A stretch of DNA of 52,383 nucleotides from a virus. Of this stretch, positions 8,616-16,734 are shown in pieces. Within the stretch, counting starts at the first letter, position 1. The number at the start of each line of letters is the position of its first letter. A program made the position numbers and the translations under genes. The notes beneath the pieces are model-generated. The model made no database searches. It worked only from the letters and a program-made list of their open reading frames with translations, and had not been told where the DNA came from. The stretch spans positions 1-52,383 of IMG/VR virus record IMGVR_UViG_3300033145_003438; one strand, given 5' to 3'.

Positions 8616-9032
8616 TTAAAGAGAGTTGAGGATATGGAGTTGTTGTTTAAGAGAATGCCTGAGTTCCAAAATGTTTTTGTCAAGTCCTTGACGGGCTGGT
8701 CTGGAGCCAAAGGTTTTTCTGAATTTTATAGCTACTTCCGCCTGCTCTCTTTTTATAACAAGATATGGCAATACGTCGTAAAGCAACTTAAGAGCTGTTT
8801 TCGGAGATGCACGCCATTCGTGCTTTGGTTTCCAATTTGGTTTATGCGAAGGGCTTTTTCGGTGATATACCTGACCTCCAAATTTATCATACAGCCATTC
8901 AATAAGATCGGCTTTTGTATTGGTTACTCCGAGAATAAGGAAATGGCGGTTTTTCTTTTTGTAAAAAACAATAGAAAAATGTCCCTCTCCATCAAGAATG
9001 CCAGCAAGATACGCAAGGTTGGTTTTATTCAT
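8616..9032 (-). CDS. LAGLIDADG homing endonuclease, antisense inside the intron
   Basis: The 138-residue product contains a single LAGLIDADG motif close to the start (LAYLAGILDGEGHFS, about residues 6-20), so it should act as a homodimer. Such enzymes cut the intronless allele and so spread the intron. It lies wholly between the Q and R core elements (P6 region) and is encoded on the strand opposite to the capsid gene, so it cannot be translated from the capsid pre-mRNA. ATG 9032 is preferred because it places the motif at the usual distance from the N-terminus. A TTG at 9053 would add seven residues. A good promoter-like sequence lies immediately upstream. Confidence 0.85.
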   Translation of the reverse strand: MNKTNLAYLAGILDGEGHFSIVFYKKKNRHFLILGVTNTKADLIEWLYDKFGGQVYHRKSPSHKPNWKPKHEWRASPKTALKLLYDVLPYLVIKREQAEVAIKFRKTFGSRPARQGLDKNILELRHSLKQQLHILNSL

Positions 9033-9038
9033 AAGTTG

Positions 9039-9067
9039 TTTATGCACTTTCAAGAGATGTTTGTCAA
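9039..9067 (-). promoter_or_regulatory. candidate sigma70-type promoter for the antisense endonuclease gene
   Basis: On the minus strand TTGACA (9067-9062) and CATAAA (9044-9039) are separated by 17 bases, a consensus -35 and a moderate -10. Transcription would start almost at the ATG (9032), giving a leaderless or near-leaderless message. No Shine-Dalgarno sequence is visible, which fits. This is pattern-based only. Confidence 0.45.
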
Positions 9068-9233
9068 CAATCTCGTGATCAACGTTCAGAGACTATCTCT
9101 TCGGAGAGTACGGCCAAGCGGCCGGAAGTGCCCACCACCCCAACGGGGTGATGATATAGTCCCAACTGTATGGAAACATGCAGCAGCCAATAGTTTGGCG
9201 GGGTAGGGTTAGCGATCCTACTTGAAGGTGCTG

Positions 9234-10140
9234 TGAGGGCGATGATGTACTCGAAAACCGGGAAGAAGATCTGAAGTTCTACACGGATTCTCTTTATATC
9301 GATCAGCTTCGTGGTGGCGTCAACTCCGGTGGCAAGATGACCCGCAAACGGACCAAGCATAAACTGCGGAAGATTGCCCGTAGGCGTCAGTCCGACTGGT
9401 GGGGCAGGGTGTTTGACGAGCTCTTTTTCATGTACGGCAGTGGAGCAAGGGGCGTCAATCCGAAGTTCTTGTTCCCCACAGGTTACACGGGTTTTGCCGG
9501 AAACTCCTTTTCTGCTCCGGATACCGATCATATCCAGTATGGCGGCGGGAAGGTTAAGGCCACCGTCACGACATCGGAAACGATGAACCTGACCGAGATC
9601 GACAAGTTCCGGACCAAGGCCGTGATGATGGATGAAGTTACTGGAACAGCCGGCACGGACGGGGGTACCAAAAACCCGGCTATTCAGCCGATCATGGTTG
9701 ACGGGGAAGAGCACCATGTTTGTGTTATGAGTCCTTATCAGGCCTATAACGTGCGAGTTTCGACCACTGGCGGCCAGTGGCTTGATCTTCAGAAGTCTCT
9801 GGCGGCTGCCATCGGCACCAAGTCCAAGATCTTCAAGGGCGGTATGGGTATGCACAACAACGTGGTTCTTCATGAGCACAAATCGGTGATTCGATTTTCC
9901 GATTACGGTTCCGGTACGAATTTGCCGGCTGCCAGGGCTCTTTTCCTTGGAGAACAGGCCATGGTTTGTGCCTTCGGTTCTCCTGGCACCGGACTCCGGT
10001 TCGGGTGGCATGAGGAAACCAGGGACAATGGTAACCAGTTGATCATCACATCCAGTACCATCGTGGGGGTCGAGAAGGTTACTTTCAACGGCAAGGACTA
10101 CGGTGTCGGCGCGATCGATACCTACGCGACTCAGGCGTAA
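9234..10140 (+). CDS. major capsid protein, exon 2
   Basis: The second exon supplies the rest of the N4 gp56/DUF4043-like capsid protein. It reads in frame after splicing as a family-typical block: EGDDVLENREEDLKFYTDS, IDQLRGGV, GGKMTRKRT, then LFFMYGSGARGVN. Its C-terminal part includes VVLHEHKSVIRFSDYG and a FGWHEETRDNG segment typical of the family. The protein builds the icosahedral shell with the scaffold encoded upstream. The only internal ATG that could start this piece alone (9337) would remove the conserved YTDS-IDQ block, so independent expression is unlikely. Confidence 0.88.
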
Positions 10141-10146
10141 TTAAAC

Positions 10147-10164
10147 GGGGGCTGAAAGGCCCCC
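10147..10164 (+). terminator. hairpin after the major capsid gene
   Basis: GGGGGC (10147-10152) and GCCCCC (10159-10164) form a perfect 6-bp stem with a 6-base loop, six bases after the capsid stop codon. It is followed by only two T residues, so it is a weak or partial terminator, or an RNA-stabilising 3' hairpin for the abundant capsid message. Confidence 0.5.
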
Positions 10165-10221
10165 TTCATAAATACTTTCATAGAATTTCAACGATAACTT
10201 TCAACATAGAGAGGTGAAAAA

Positions 10222-10716
10222 ATGGCAACCTTTACATCTACTCAGGTCACGAACAAAGACCTTAACCCTGCGGCAACTCCTCATTCGTCAAGAGAGGTTA
10301 TGTGTGTTCGCGGAACCGTGGCCTTGACCGACGCCCTGGCCGCAGGAGATTTCGCCAAATTGGTGGTTCTGCCTCCGAAAACCATTGCGGTCGAGTGTAC
10401 GCTTATCAGTACCGACTTGGACACTGGAACTCCGGCCATCATCATCGATGTCGGTGTTTTGAACACGGCAGAAGACGGTCTTGTGGCCGGATCCCTTTTG
10501 ATCGACGGATCCGCTGTCTGTCAGGCCGGTGGTGTGGCCCGAATGGACGATCACGAACACACCCATCTTGCATCAACGTGGTTGGCTGTTTCCACCGGTC
10601 CTGGTGATGATGATGAAAAGATCATTGCAGTCGAAGTTATGACCGTAGCAGCAACCGAGGCAGCGGGAACGATTTATTTTGAGTGTTTCTACCGGTCAAG
10701 CGAGGGTGGAACTTAA
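10222..10716 (+). CDS. probable head accessory/decoration-type protein
   Basis: The 164-residue product follows the major capsid gene, with a GAGAGGTGAAAAA ribosome binding site. It is rich in Ala, Val, Thr and Asp, is predicted to be mainly beta, and has no signal peptide or membrane segment. Its location and composition match small head-associated or decoration proteins that often follow N4 gp56-type capsid genes. I cannot identify a specific family motif, so the function is inferred from position. Confidence 0.65.
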   Translation: MATFTSTQVTNKDLNPAATPHSSREVMCVRGTVALTDALAAGDFAKLVVLPPKTIAVECTLISTDLDTGTPAIIIDVGVLNTAEDGLVAGSLLIDGSAVCQAGGVARMDDHEHTHLASTWLAVSTGPGDDDEKIIAVEVMTVAATEAAGTIYFECFYRSSEGGT

Positions 10717-10729
10717 TTAATAACCCATA

Positions 10730-10786
10730 GGGCAATATGCCCGTTTAATGATTACGGCAGGGCAGGGTCTCGTTCTGCCTTGCCGT
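10730..10786 (+). other. two intergenic hairpins before the deoxyribosyltransferase-like gene
   Basis: GGGCA/TGCCC (10730-10734 with 10738-10742) is followed by GTTTAAT, a weak terminator-like hairpin. ACGGCAGGGCAG (10754-10765) pairs with CTGCCTTGCCGT (10775-10786) as a 12-bp stem with one G-U pair and a 9-base loop, 24 bases before the next ATG. The second lacks a T run, so it may be an attenuator, a processing site or a stabilising structure. Confidence 0.5.
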
Positions 10787-10809
10787 GAATAAACCAAGGA
10801 GAGAAGACT

Positions 10810-11883
10810 ATGAAGCGAGTATTTCTCGGAGGAACATGCAACGAATCCACATGGAGGGATGAATTGATTCCCATGCTCAAGATCGATCATTTTAACCCAG
10901 TCGTTCCGGATTGGACGCCGGCGTGCCAGGAGGAGGAGATCCGGCAACGGCTTTCCTGCGATTTCTGTCTCTATGTTATCACGCCTCTTATGGCAGGCGT
11001 CTACTCTATTGCTGAAGTGGTGCAGGATTCGTGTAGAAAGCCAGTCAGTACCATCTTTTGTGTTCTGAATTCTGATAAGAACATCGATGGCAATGCTTTT
11101 TCTTTTGAAGGGTCCGGTCGAAAATCTCTCGAAGCCGTTATGAGAATGGTCCATGACAACGGATCAAAAGTGTTTGAAACCCTTGAAGATGTTGCAGAAG
11201 AACTGAATCAGCATTACGAGGAAGTTCCCCTGAATGAAAACCTGATCGAATGCCTTATCGAACGTGACGGCCCCACAGAGATACGTCTGCAGAAGTTCGT
11301 CTATCGTTTTGAGCAGAATATAAACGGAGACTATGTTTGTGAGGTCCTGAATATGGCACACCGGAAACACCTTCTTTCACTCGATGATTTCCGTATCTAC
11401 CAGGAACACCTTTTCCCCAAACCCGACTTCGACGAGAAAGAAGCGAAGGTTGTCGAGATGGTTAGCCGCTTTAGCGATGATCGTCTTAGGGCGTATGTCA
11501 ACGGCCATATTTCAGAGCTTATGGGGCTTTCTCAAAAGGTTAAGGCCCTCATAGTTGAGAAATGGAACCGGATATGCGGTCCGCAGAAATGCCCCATCGA
11601 TGACACGCCAGATTTCCAGATACCGGCAGAGCCCGAAAAGACCTCCACCACCAAAAACGACGATAAGGACCTTACCGCTGGAAATGACGAGGCCGTTGAA
11701 CCCGTCGATTACGCATCTTTATGGAACAGCATCAAACGTCTTTCCGGAGAAAACTTTAAAAACTGGGTGGAGAATAACGATCCTATCATTATGGATTCAC
11801 CTGATGAATTCGAGGATAAAGCCATGGCCAAATGGAACCGGATCGTTAAAGACGAACCCTGGCCGTATGAGGATGACGAATGA
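10810..11883 (+). CDS. nucleoside 2-deoxyribosyltransferase-like protein with duplicated C-terminal motif
   Basis: The first ~110 of 357 residues match the Nuc_deoxyri_tr2 type fold: VFLGGTCNESTWRDELIP at 4-21, the FNPVVPDW block at about 28-35, an E..IRQRL segment and YVITPLMAGVYSIAEVV at about 56-72. The family cleaves or transfers N-glycosidic bonds of nucleosides. The remaining ~240 residues are unrelated to it. They contain a repeated element (..YVNGHISEL...KALIVEKWNRI, about 222-254, and ..WVENNDPII...KAMAKWNRI, about 317-344). The last four bases overlap the next neck gene, so it is coexpressed with virion genes. It may be a virion-carried enzyme or a head accessory with a retained fold. 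Confidence 0.75.
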   Translation: MKRVFLGGTCNESTWRDELIPMLKIDHFNPVVPDWTPACQEEEIRQRLSCDFCLYVITPLMAGVYSIAEVVQDSCRKPVSTIFCVLNSDKNIDGNAFSFEGSGRKSLEAVMRMVHDNGSKVFETLEDVAEELNQHYEEVPLNENLIECLIERDGPTEIRLQKFVYRFEQNINGDYVCEVLNMAHRKHLLSLDDFRIYQEHLFPKPDFDEKEAKVVEMVSRFSDDRLRAYVNGHISELMGLSQKVKALIVEKWNRICGPQKCPIDDTPDFQIPAEPEKTSTTKNDDKDLTAGNDEAVEPVDYASLWNSIKRLSGENFKNWVENNDPIIMDSPDEFEDKAMAKWNRIVKDEPWPYEDDE

Positions 11884-12521
11884 CACAGGCCGAGCTTATA
11901 GCAAAGATCAAGGCGACCTTGACGGAATTTCCCGCAGTTGACTCCATTTTCCTGGAAGACCTCAACAAGGGGTTACAGAAACTGGCCCGGGAATTCTTCA
12001 TGCCTGACCTGATGGATTCGGACACGGTTACGGTCACTGGTGGAGATACCGGCATCGAGGCTTTGCCGGCAGATTTCAGCCACAGTGTTTACGAGGCCAC
12101 AAGCACAACCAACGACGAAGAACCGGTTTTGATTTACCGGAGCATCAAGTCTCTGCATAAGGATTACACCACAACCGAGGCCAAAGTTGGGCGCATTGAG
12201 GGTGTAGCTGAGGCCGGATCTAATCTTTATGCCCTTCCTGTTCCGGAAGACGATGAGGCTTTATTGATCCGGTTTTATCGTGTTCCGGCAACTCTGGCCG
12301 GCGACAGCGATGAACCCGAGGGGATACCGGATCATCTTCAAGAAGACCTCCTGGTGGGGTGGGTCGTGAGGAACCGGTATCCCCAGGTATCCGAAAAAGG
12401 CCAGTTGAAACTGAAGTTTGTTCTTGAAGACTATGATCGTGCGAGAAATGACCTGAAAGCGATCTGTAAAAATTCACCAAGGCCAAAGTATCATATCCGG
12501 AGAAATCCGGTTTTCTTTTAA
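11880..12521 (+). CDS. head-to-tail adaptor (P22 gp4-like position)
   Basis: The 213-residue product begins with a short helical region (LIAKIKATLTEF..), then has a central beta region with ALPADFSHSVYEATS and a helical end. This is the layout of connector proteins that bind below the portal. An LPADF-type motif followed by a helix-rich C-terminus is common in podophage adaptors. The order adaptor, DUF6682-like protein, gp10-like protein after the head genes supports the assignment. No enzymatic motif is seen. Confidence 0.7.
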   Translation: MTQAELIAKIKATLTEFPAVDSIFLEDLNKGLQKLAREFFMPDLMDSDTVTVTGGDTGIEALPADFSHSVYEATSTTNDEEPVLIYRSIKSLHKDYTTTEAKVGRIEGVAEAGSNLYALPVPEDDEALLIRFYRVPATLAGDSDEPEGIPDHLQEDLLVGWVVRNRYPQVSEKGQLKLKFVLEDYDRARNDLKAICKNSPRPKYHIRRNPVFF

Positions 12522-12530
12522 GGGGGAATC

Positions 12531-13163
12531 ATGACAACAGCGGTAAATGACATTGTTGATCGGGCAGAAACGATCCTTCAGGACACCACAAACGTCCGGT
12601 GGCCATCAGCGGAACTGGTAGACTGGCTTAATGCTGGTCAAGTCGAGGTAGTGCTTTTAAAGCCCAATTCCCATGTGACGCATGCGGCAGTTGTTTTAGT
12701 AATTTCTGAAACAAAACAGTCTATTCCGTCTGCTGGAATTCAGCTTATTGACGTTGTCAGGAACATGGGAACAGGTGGTTCAACACCAGGGGACGCCATA
12801 CGTCTTATAGACAGAAAACTTTTAGATGAGCAAGTTCCGGATTGGCATTCCGCGACAGGATCTGCAGTGGTCAAGCACTTCATGTTCGATCCAAGAAACC
12901 CGAGAAACTTTTTTGTATACCCTCCGCAGCCTGGGTCAAGTCCTGGATATGTCGATATTGTATATTCGGCCACACCCGCCGCTGCTTCGGCGGGTGGCAA
13001 TATAACCCTGGGCGATGAATACGCAAATGTTCTTTTAGACTACATCCTTTACAGGGCGTACCAGAAAGACGCTGATTATGCTGAAAACAGCCAAAGAGCG
13101 GCGTTGTATTATCAAGCATTTATCGGAGCATTGGGGAAAAAGGAATCTAACGAAGGTAATTAA
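12531..13163 (+). CDS. phage adaptor/neck protein (DUF6682-like)
   Basis: The 210-residue protein shows the pattern of DUF6682-type phage adaptors. The N-terminal block has IVDRAETILQDTT..RWP..ELVDWLNAGQ (about residues 6-40), where the RW.S.ELVDWLN signature is distinctive. A central FMFDPRNPRNFFVYPPQP block comes next, then DEYANVLLDYILYRAYQKDA near the C-terminus. These proteins sit between portal/adaptor and nozzle. It follows a GGGGGAATC ribosome binding site and shares its last base with the first base of the next gene (TAATG). Confidence 0.75.
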   Translation: MTTAVNDIVDRAETILQDTTNVRWPSAELVDWLNAGQVEVVLLKPNSHVTHAAVVLVISETKQSIPSAGIQLIDVVRNMGTGGSTPGDAIRLIDRKLLDEQVPDWHSATGSAVVKHFMFDPRNPRNFFVYPPQPGSSPGYVDIVYSATPAAASAGGNITLGDEYANVLLDYILYRAYQKDADYAENSQRAALYYQAFIGALGKKESNEGN

Positions 13164-14986
13164 TGAACGGTATCCGATTCGACATATTCAAGGGCATGAT
13201 CCCCAGGCTACATGACGCCAAACTGCCTGAAGGCTACGCGGCCTTGGCCGAAAATTGCGATATTCGGGAAGGAACGCTTAAATCAATATTGGACACTACG
13301 GGTGTGCAAAGTTGGGCATCTACGTCAGCTTATAAAACGCTTTATAAATACGGCTCTCAATATCTGATTTCAACAAACATTCTTGATATCATTAAACCGT
13401 CCATTATTCCCACTTCTGAAAAGAATCGACGGATTTTTACTGGAAACGGTGAGTACCCGAGTCAGTTTGATGACGATCAATGGACTGAAAGCAGGGGAGA
13501 ACCCGCAACTCAAAGCACAACCGAGGCAAATTCTGAGTACTGTAAATTAGGTGTTCCTGATTTCTCAAAGGATGACCACGGAATCGAGAACCAACTAAAT
13601 GAACAACTCGAAGTTGGGGTTGTAAATGGTTCAGGTGGTGATACGGGGTATTTTTTTGGATTCACAGTTGTCGTTGAGCACGCTGATGGAACCCAGGAAG
13701 AATCCGCTATGATTGGAACAACTAATTCTGTACTTGAACCCGCCACAGGTTCCTACGTCTATTGGAGTACGTTTGTTGATGGTGATTGGGCTTGGCCCAC
13801 ATTCGCATCAGAGGGGTACGAAATAAAGTATCTGAGATTCTATCGGCTTGAGGAAAGTTCTGCGGGTGCTGTGTGGAGACTGACCAAGGTTTATACCATG
13901 CCTGACAGTGATGATCCTTATATCAATGCAGACGCTGATCGCGCAGGGCCAATGTGGGATGTACCCATAGCCAGCGTGAATACCTCAACAGCCCGTGTCC
14001 TTGATTGGAATGGTGAGGACACAACTGATCCCGAGTGTGGCTTGAGCGATATCCTTGGTGAAGCTATCGCAACAGATGACTTTGATGTGCCTCCGGCAGA
14101 TATGGAAGGCATCATGCATTATAAAAACGGCATGGTGGTAGGGTTTGCTGGCTCCGAGCTTTGCCCATCCGAACCGAATATCAATTATGCATTTCCGGAT
14201 AAATACCGCCAACCCGTATCTGGAGATATTGTTTCTATGGGCGTTCATGCCGGATCTCTGATTATTACGACCGGTTCACAGGTCTGGATTGGGGATGGTG
14301 TGGATCCTAGCTCAATAATTCTCGACAAACTCCCTCATGAGCAAGGTAATGTGGCTAAAGAGGGTACGGTCAACACTAAATACGGTGTACTATTCCCCTC
14401 TCCGGACGGGCTTTTTCTGGTCAATGCGGCTGAAGGCAAACTTCTTACGGAACATCTATACCAAAAGGAACAGTGGGAAGACCTGGGCCCAGAAGACTTA
14501 ATTGCTGAATACTTTGACGGCAAATATTTTGCCTTTTTCCGAGGATCCACGGACGGCATTATTTTGGATTTCGAGGAAGACATTTCTCATGTAATGCCCA
14601 TCGCTCACGATAAGAACGTCCTGGCCATGCACGTTGATCATGAGAATGACGTTCTCTATCTCTTAACTCAATCAGGAGCAACATCATACATTGAAACCTG
14701 GGCGACCGGTAGTGGCAAACTTACGAAGGTCTACACCACCAGAACCGCCGAAGTTCCGGTTTCGATGAACTTTCCTTGGATTCGTATCATGGGCAATCAA
14801 TCAGTTGGTTCCGCGATTACCTATTATGTGTATGGGGATGGATCCCAAGTCGCAACTGGTAGTTGTACAAGTACAAGTCCGATACGTTTGCCAGGAGGGT
14901 TCAGGGCAAAACAATGGGCGGTTAAGGTAACGGGTGATCCGGATATTGAATTCATCGAACTATTGACGTCATTGAAGAGGCCTTAA
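13163..14986 (+). CDS. tail nozzle / packaged-DNA stabilisation protein (P22 gp10-like)
   Basis: The 607-residue product begins with a motif seen in phage stabilisation/nozzle proteins: FKGMIPRLHDAKLPEGYAAL then AENCDIREGTLKS (residues about 9-42). The rest is a long series of beta-rich repeats including ITTGSQVWIGDG, VLFPSPDGLFLV and LYLLTQSG, reminiscent of a propeller or tubular nozzle. Such proteins seal the head after packaging and connect to the tail spike or needle. It directly follows the adaptor genes. Assignment rests on the N-terminal pattern, size and order. Confidence 0.72.
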   Translation: MNGIRFDIFKGMIPRLHDAKLPEGYAALAENCDIREGTLKSILDTTGVQSWASTSAYKTLYKYGSQYLISTNILDIIKPSIIPTSEKNRRIFTGNGEYPSQFDDDQWTESRGEPATQSTTEANSEYCKLGVPDFSKDDHGIENQLNEQLEVGVVNGSGGDTGYFFGFTVVVEHADGTQEESAMIGTTNSVLEPATGSYVYWSTFVDGDWAWPTFASEGYEIKYLRFYRLEESSAGAVWRLTKVYTMPDSDDPYINADADRAGPMWDVPIASVNTSTARVLDWNGEDTTDPECGLSDILGEAIATDDFDVPPADMEGIMHYKNGMVVGFAGSELCPSEPNINYAFPDKYRQPVSGDIVSMGVHAGSLIITTGSQVWIGDGVDPSSIILDKLPHEQGNVAKEGTVNTKYGVLFPSPDGLFLVNAAEGKLLTEHLYQKEQWEDLGPEDLIAEYFDGKYFAFFRGSTDGIILDFEEDISHVMPIAHDKNVLAMHVDHENDVLYLLTQSGATSYIETWATGSGKLTKVYTTRTAEVPVSMNFPWIRIMGNQSVGSAITYYVYGDGSQVATGSCTSTSPIRLPGGFRAKQWAVKVTGDPDIEFIELLTSLKRP

Positions 14987-14987
14987 G

Positions 14988-16052
14988 ATGGGTCGTATTC
15001 CCAAACCAGCCATTCCAAGTGTTCCTGGTGGACTTGATCCTACCATGTTCAAGCTCCTTCAGGCCATTAAAGAAACCCTTGAAATTGGTGACGGCGTTCG
15101 AAAAGACGCCCAGGATATCAGCAGGTGGGTAACTGTTACCGATCTGATTGATGGTAATTTCATTGACAGTCTTAGCTTGCTTGGTGGTTCTACATTTATT
15201 GATAAAACCATACAAGAAATCGACTCTGCCCTCGATACAGACGAACATCTTTATTTTGGAGATGACCAAGAGGGGCATATCGTTTTTGATGGAAATGAAC
15301 TGCTGTTCGAAACAATCAACACTGGAGGATCTCCATACTATGGAATTCGGTGGGTAGCTGGTGGAGACAATTCTGATTTAGTGTTTAATAATCTCGGTGT
15401 GTTGAGCATACCAGACGATGCTACTTATAGTAAAAACATGTTCAGGTGTGGGATCCATAACGGTCACTCTGCACGCATGTTTGTTTTACCAGACAATTCA
15501 GCAAATTTCGCAGCCGTAGGAACTACAGTTGATCATGGAGACTTGTGTTTACGAACTGGGAATGGAGCAGTTTCTCCTTACTACGGTATAGTGGGGTTAA
15601 GAATTGCCTGGGTCTCAGGGGCTCAGCCTGGAAAGACAACTATCTATGGTAATGCAGAAATTCAAAATACAACAACAATCAAAGGCTGGCTTGCCAATGA
15701 CGTAAAGGATACTCTTTGCTTATATAACGGACACACCGGCGTGGGTGCTGGAACCGCAATGACATTCACCGGGAACGGCTATAGCGCCCAGATCAATGCA
15801 CGTATCGCAGGTGTAAAAACTGCGTCTGATGATACAGGTGATATATACTTTGATGTTTATGACGGTGTTGCTACGGCATTTATTGAGGCACTACGACTCA
15901 AAGGCTCTACTGGAGCAATGGAACTAAATGCTTTGGCAACAGAAAATCTTGACATTGTTGATGCCGGGTCTACAGGTGCAACCGAACAGGATTGGATCGA
16001 AGTGGCCGTTGGCGGTAACCAAGGATACATAAGGGTATTCGCAGCTAAATAG
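14988..16052 (+). CDS. tail fibre-like virion protein
   Basis: The 354-residue product starts with a helical, proline-bounded segment (IPKPAIPSVPGGLDPTMF, MFKLLQAIKETLEIGDG) typical of an N-terminal attachment domain. It continues as a beta-rich, glycine- and asparagine-rich shaft with repeats such as LVFNNLGVLSIPDDATYSKN and TIYGNAEIQNTTTIKG. It ends in a short GSTGATEQDWIEVAVGGNQGY region common at the end of phage fibres. It is directly downstream of the nozzle gene. A receptor-binding role is inferred; no peptidase or chaperone domain is visible. Confidence 0.65.
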   Translation: MGRIPKPAIPSVPGGLDPTMFKLLQAIKETLEIGDGVRKDAQDISRWVTVTDLIDGNFIDSLSLLGGSTFIDKTIQEIDSALDTDEHLYFGDDQEGHIVFDGNELLFETINTGGSPYYGIRWVAGGDNSDLVFNNLGVLSIPDDATYSKNMFRCGIHNGHSARMFVLPDNSANFAAVGTTVDHGDLCLRTGNGAVSPYYGIVGLRIAWVSGAQPGKTTIYGNAEIQNTTTIKGWLANDVKDTLCLYNGHTGVGAGTAMTFTGNGYSAQINARIAGVKTASDDTGDIYFDVYDGVATAFIEALRLKGSTGAMELNALATENLDIVDAGSTGATEQDWIEVAVGGNQGYIRVFAAK

Positions 16053-16060
16053 GAGAATTT

Positions 16061-16234
16061 ATGCCGAAAACTAAAAAGGAAACAACCCAAAAAGGAATGC
16101 CGTTTAACGAAATTTTGGAGTTTGTTGGAGCCCAATCGTTAGAACTCGAATACACAAGGAGGCAGAACCATAAACTGAGAGCACTCCTGGTGGACATAAG
16201 AAAAACTCTTATCAAGAAACAGGCACCGAAATGA
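16061..16234 (+). CDS. small basic hypothetical protein (57 residues)
   Basis: The ATG is preceded by AGGAGAATTT, a good ribosome binding site, and the stop overlaps the next gene start (ATGA). The product begins MPKTKKETTQK and ends KTLIKKQAPK. It is a single predicted helix, basic at both ends, without a signal peptide. Its exact packing between the fibre gene and the next gene argues that it is real. Function is unknown. Confidence 0.7.
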   Translation: MPKTKKETTQKGMPFNEILEFVGAQSLELEYTRRQNHKLRALLVDIRKTLIKKQAPK

Positions 16235-16731
16235 CCGTTGTTAAACTAAAACCCTATATCGATGCTTCCATGTCAGATGATGAGCTTTACGAGCTCGTCC
16301 TCAGGGCCAAGCAGGAGGGCACGCTCAAAACGATATATTATGGAAAGAAAACCATCAACATCACCAATATGATCCACCGGATTAAATACGATTCGTCCTG
16401 TATTTTCATGGCCGGTTATGTGGATGGGAAGGTCGCAGGGTTCGGGCTTCTGGATCAAATCAGATACAACACGGCCCATGCTCATATGTGCTTATTCAAG
16501 GAGTTCTGGGGAAAATCGGTCGAGATCATGACCGAGGCCACAGAACAGCTTTTGACCAATCGATTTTCAACTTTGATTTTTATATTCCCCAAAAAACTGG
16601 GGCTTGTGAACAACTTAATGAAGCAGATCGACGGGGTGAAGTATCAATGTCGAATCCCTAAGTATGTGTGCAACGAACTTACGGGGGCTTATGAAGACGC
16701 CCTGATGTATACGATCTCAACGGAGGATTAA
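16231..16731 (+). CDS. GNAT-fold-like virion-operon protein
   Basis: The 166-residue product has a layout resembling GNAT acetyltransferase-fold proteins found in podophage virion operons: a FMAGYVDGKVAGFGLLDQI strand-turn-strand, AHAHMCLFKEFWGKSVEIM leading to an alpha helix, then LIFIFPKKLGLVNNLMKQI. The usual Q/RxxGxG/A acetyl-CoA loop is not clear; a WGKS sequence lies at its expected place. It may be a degenerate or non-catalytic GNAT. The position between fibre and ejection-type genes suggests a structural or accessory role. Confidence 0.6.
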   Translation: MTVVKLKPYIDASMSDDELYELVLRAKQEGTLKTIYYGKKTINITNMIHRIKYDSSCIFMAGYVDGKVAGFGLLDQIRYNTAHAHMCLFKEFWGKSVEIMTEATEQLLTNRFSTLIFIFPKKLGLVNNLMKQIDGVKYQCRIPKYVCNELTGAYEDALMYTISTED

Positions 16732-16734
16732 GCC

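Larger units (their letters stand above)
8460..9233 (+). ncRNA. group I self-splicing intron in the major capsid gene
   Basis: A 774-nt intron separates two in-frame halves of the capsid gene. Core elements are visible in order: a P-type element (AAATGCTGGAAACCC, about 8505-8519), Q (AATCAGCAGCGAAG, about 8592-8605, pairing TGCTG/CAGCA as P4), R (GTTCAGAGACTA, 9084-9095) and S (GATATAGTCC, 9153-9162) pairing as P7. The exon end GCCGGT pairs with the guide at 8468-8473, giving the required U-G pair at the 5' site. The second exon start TGAGG pairs with CCTTA at 8463-8467 as P10. The intron ends in G9233. A hairpin (GTAGG/CCTAC) sits near the 3' end. An antisense endonuclease gene fills the P6 region. 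Splicing is inferred from structure. Confidence 0.88.

Noticed and set aside
8586-9206. Plus-strand frame of 206 codons within the intron
   Set aside because: It is the mirror of the LAGLIDADG gene and shows no domain; the minus-strand frame carries the real motif.
9079-10011. Long minus-strand frame (310 codons) crossing the intron end and capsid exon 2
   Set aside because: It runs antisense to a well-recognised capsid domain and through the conserved R and S intron elements; its composition (His/Arg/Pro-rich) is that of a shadow frame.
8242-10140. Capsid gene broken by a frameshift or an insertion sequence
   Set aside because: No transposase or terminal inverted repeats are present, and the interrupting sequence has group I core elements with exact splice pairings.
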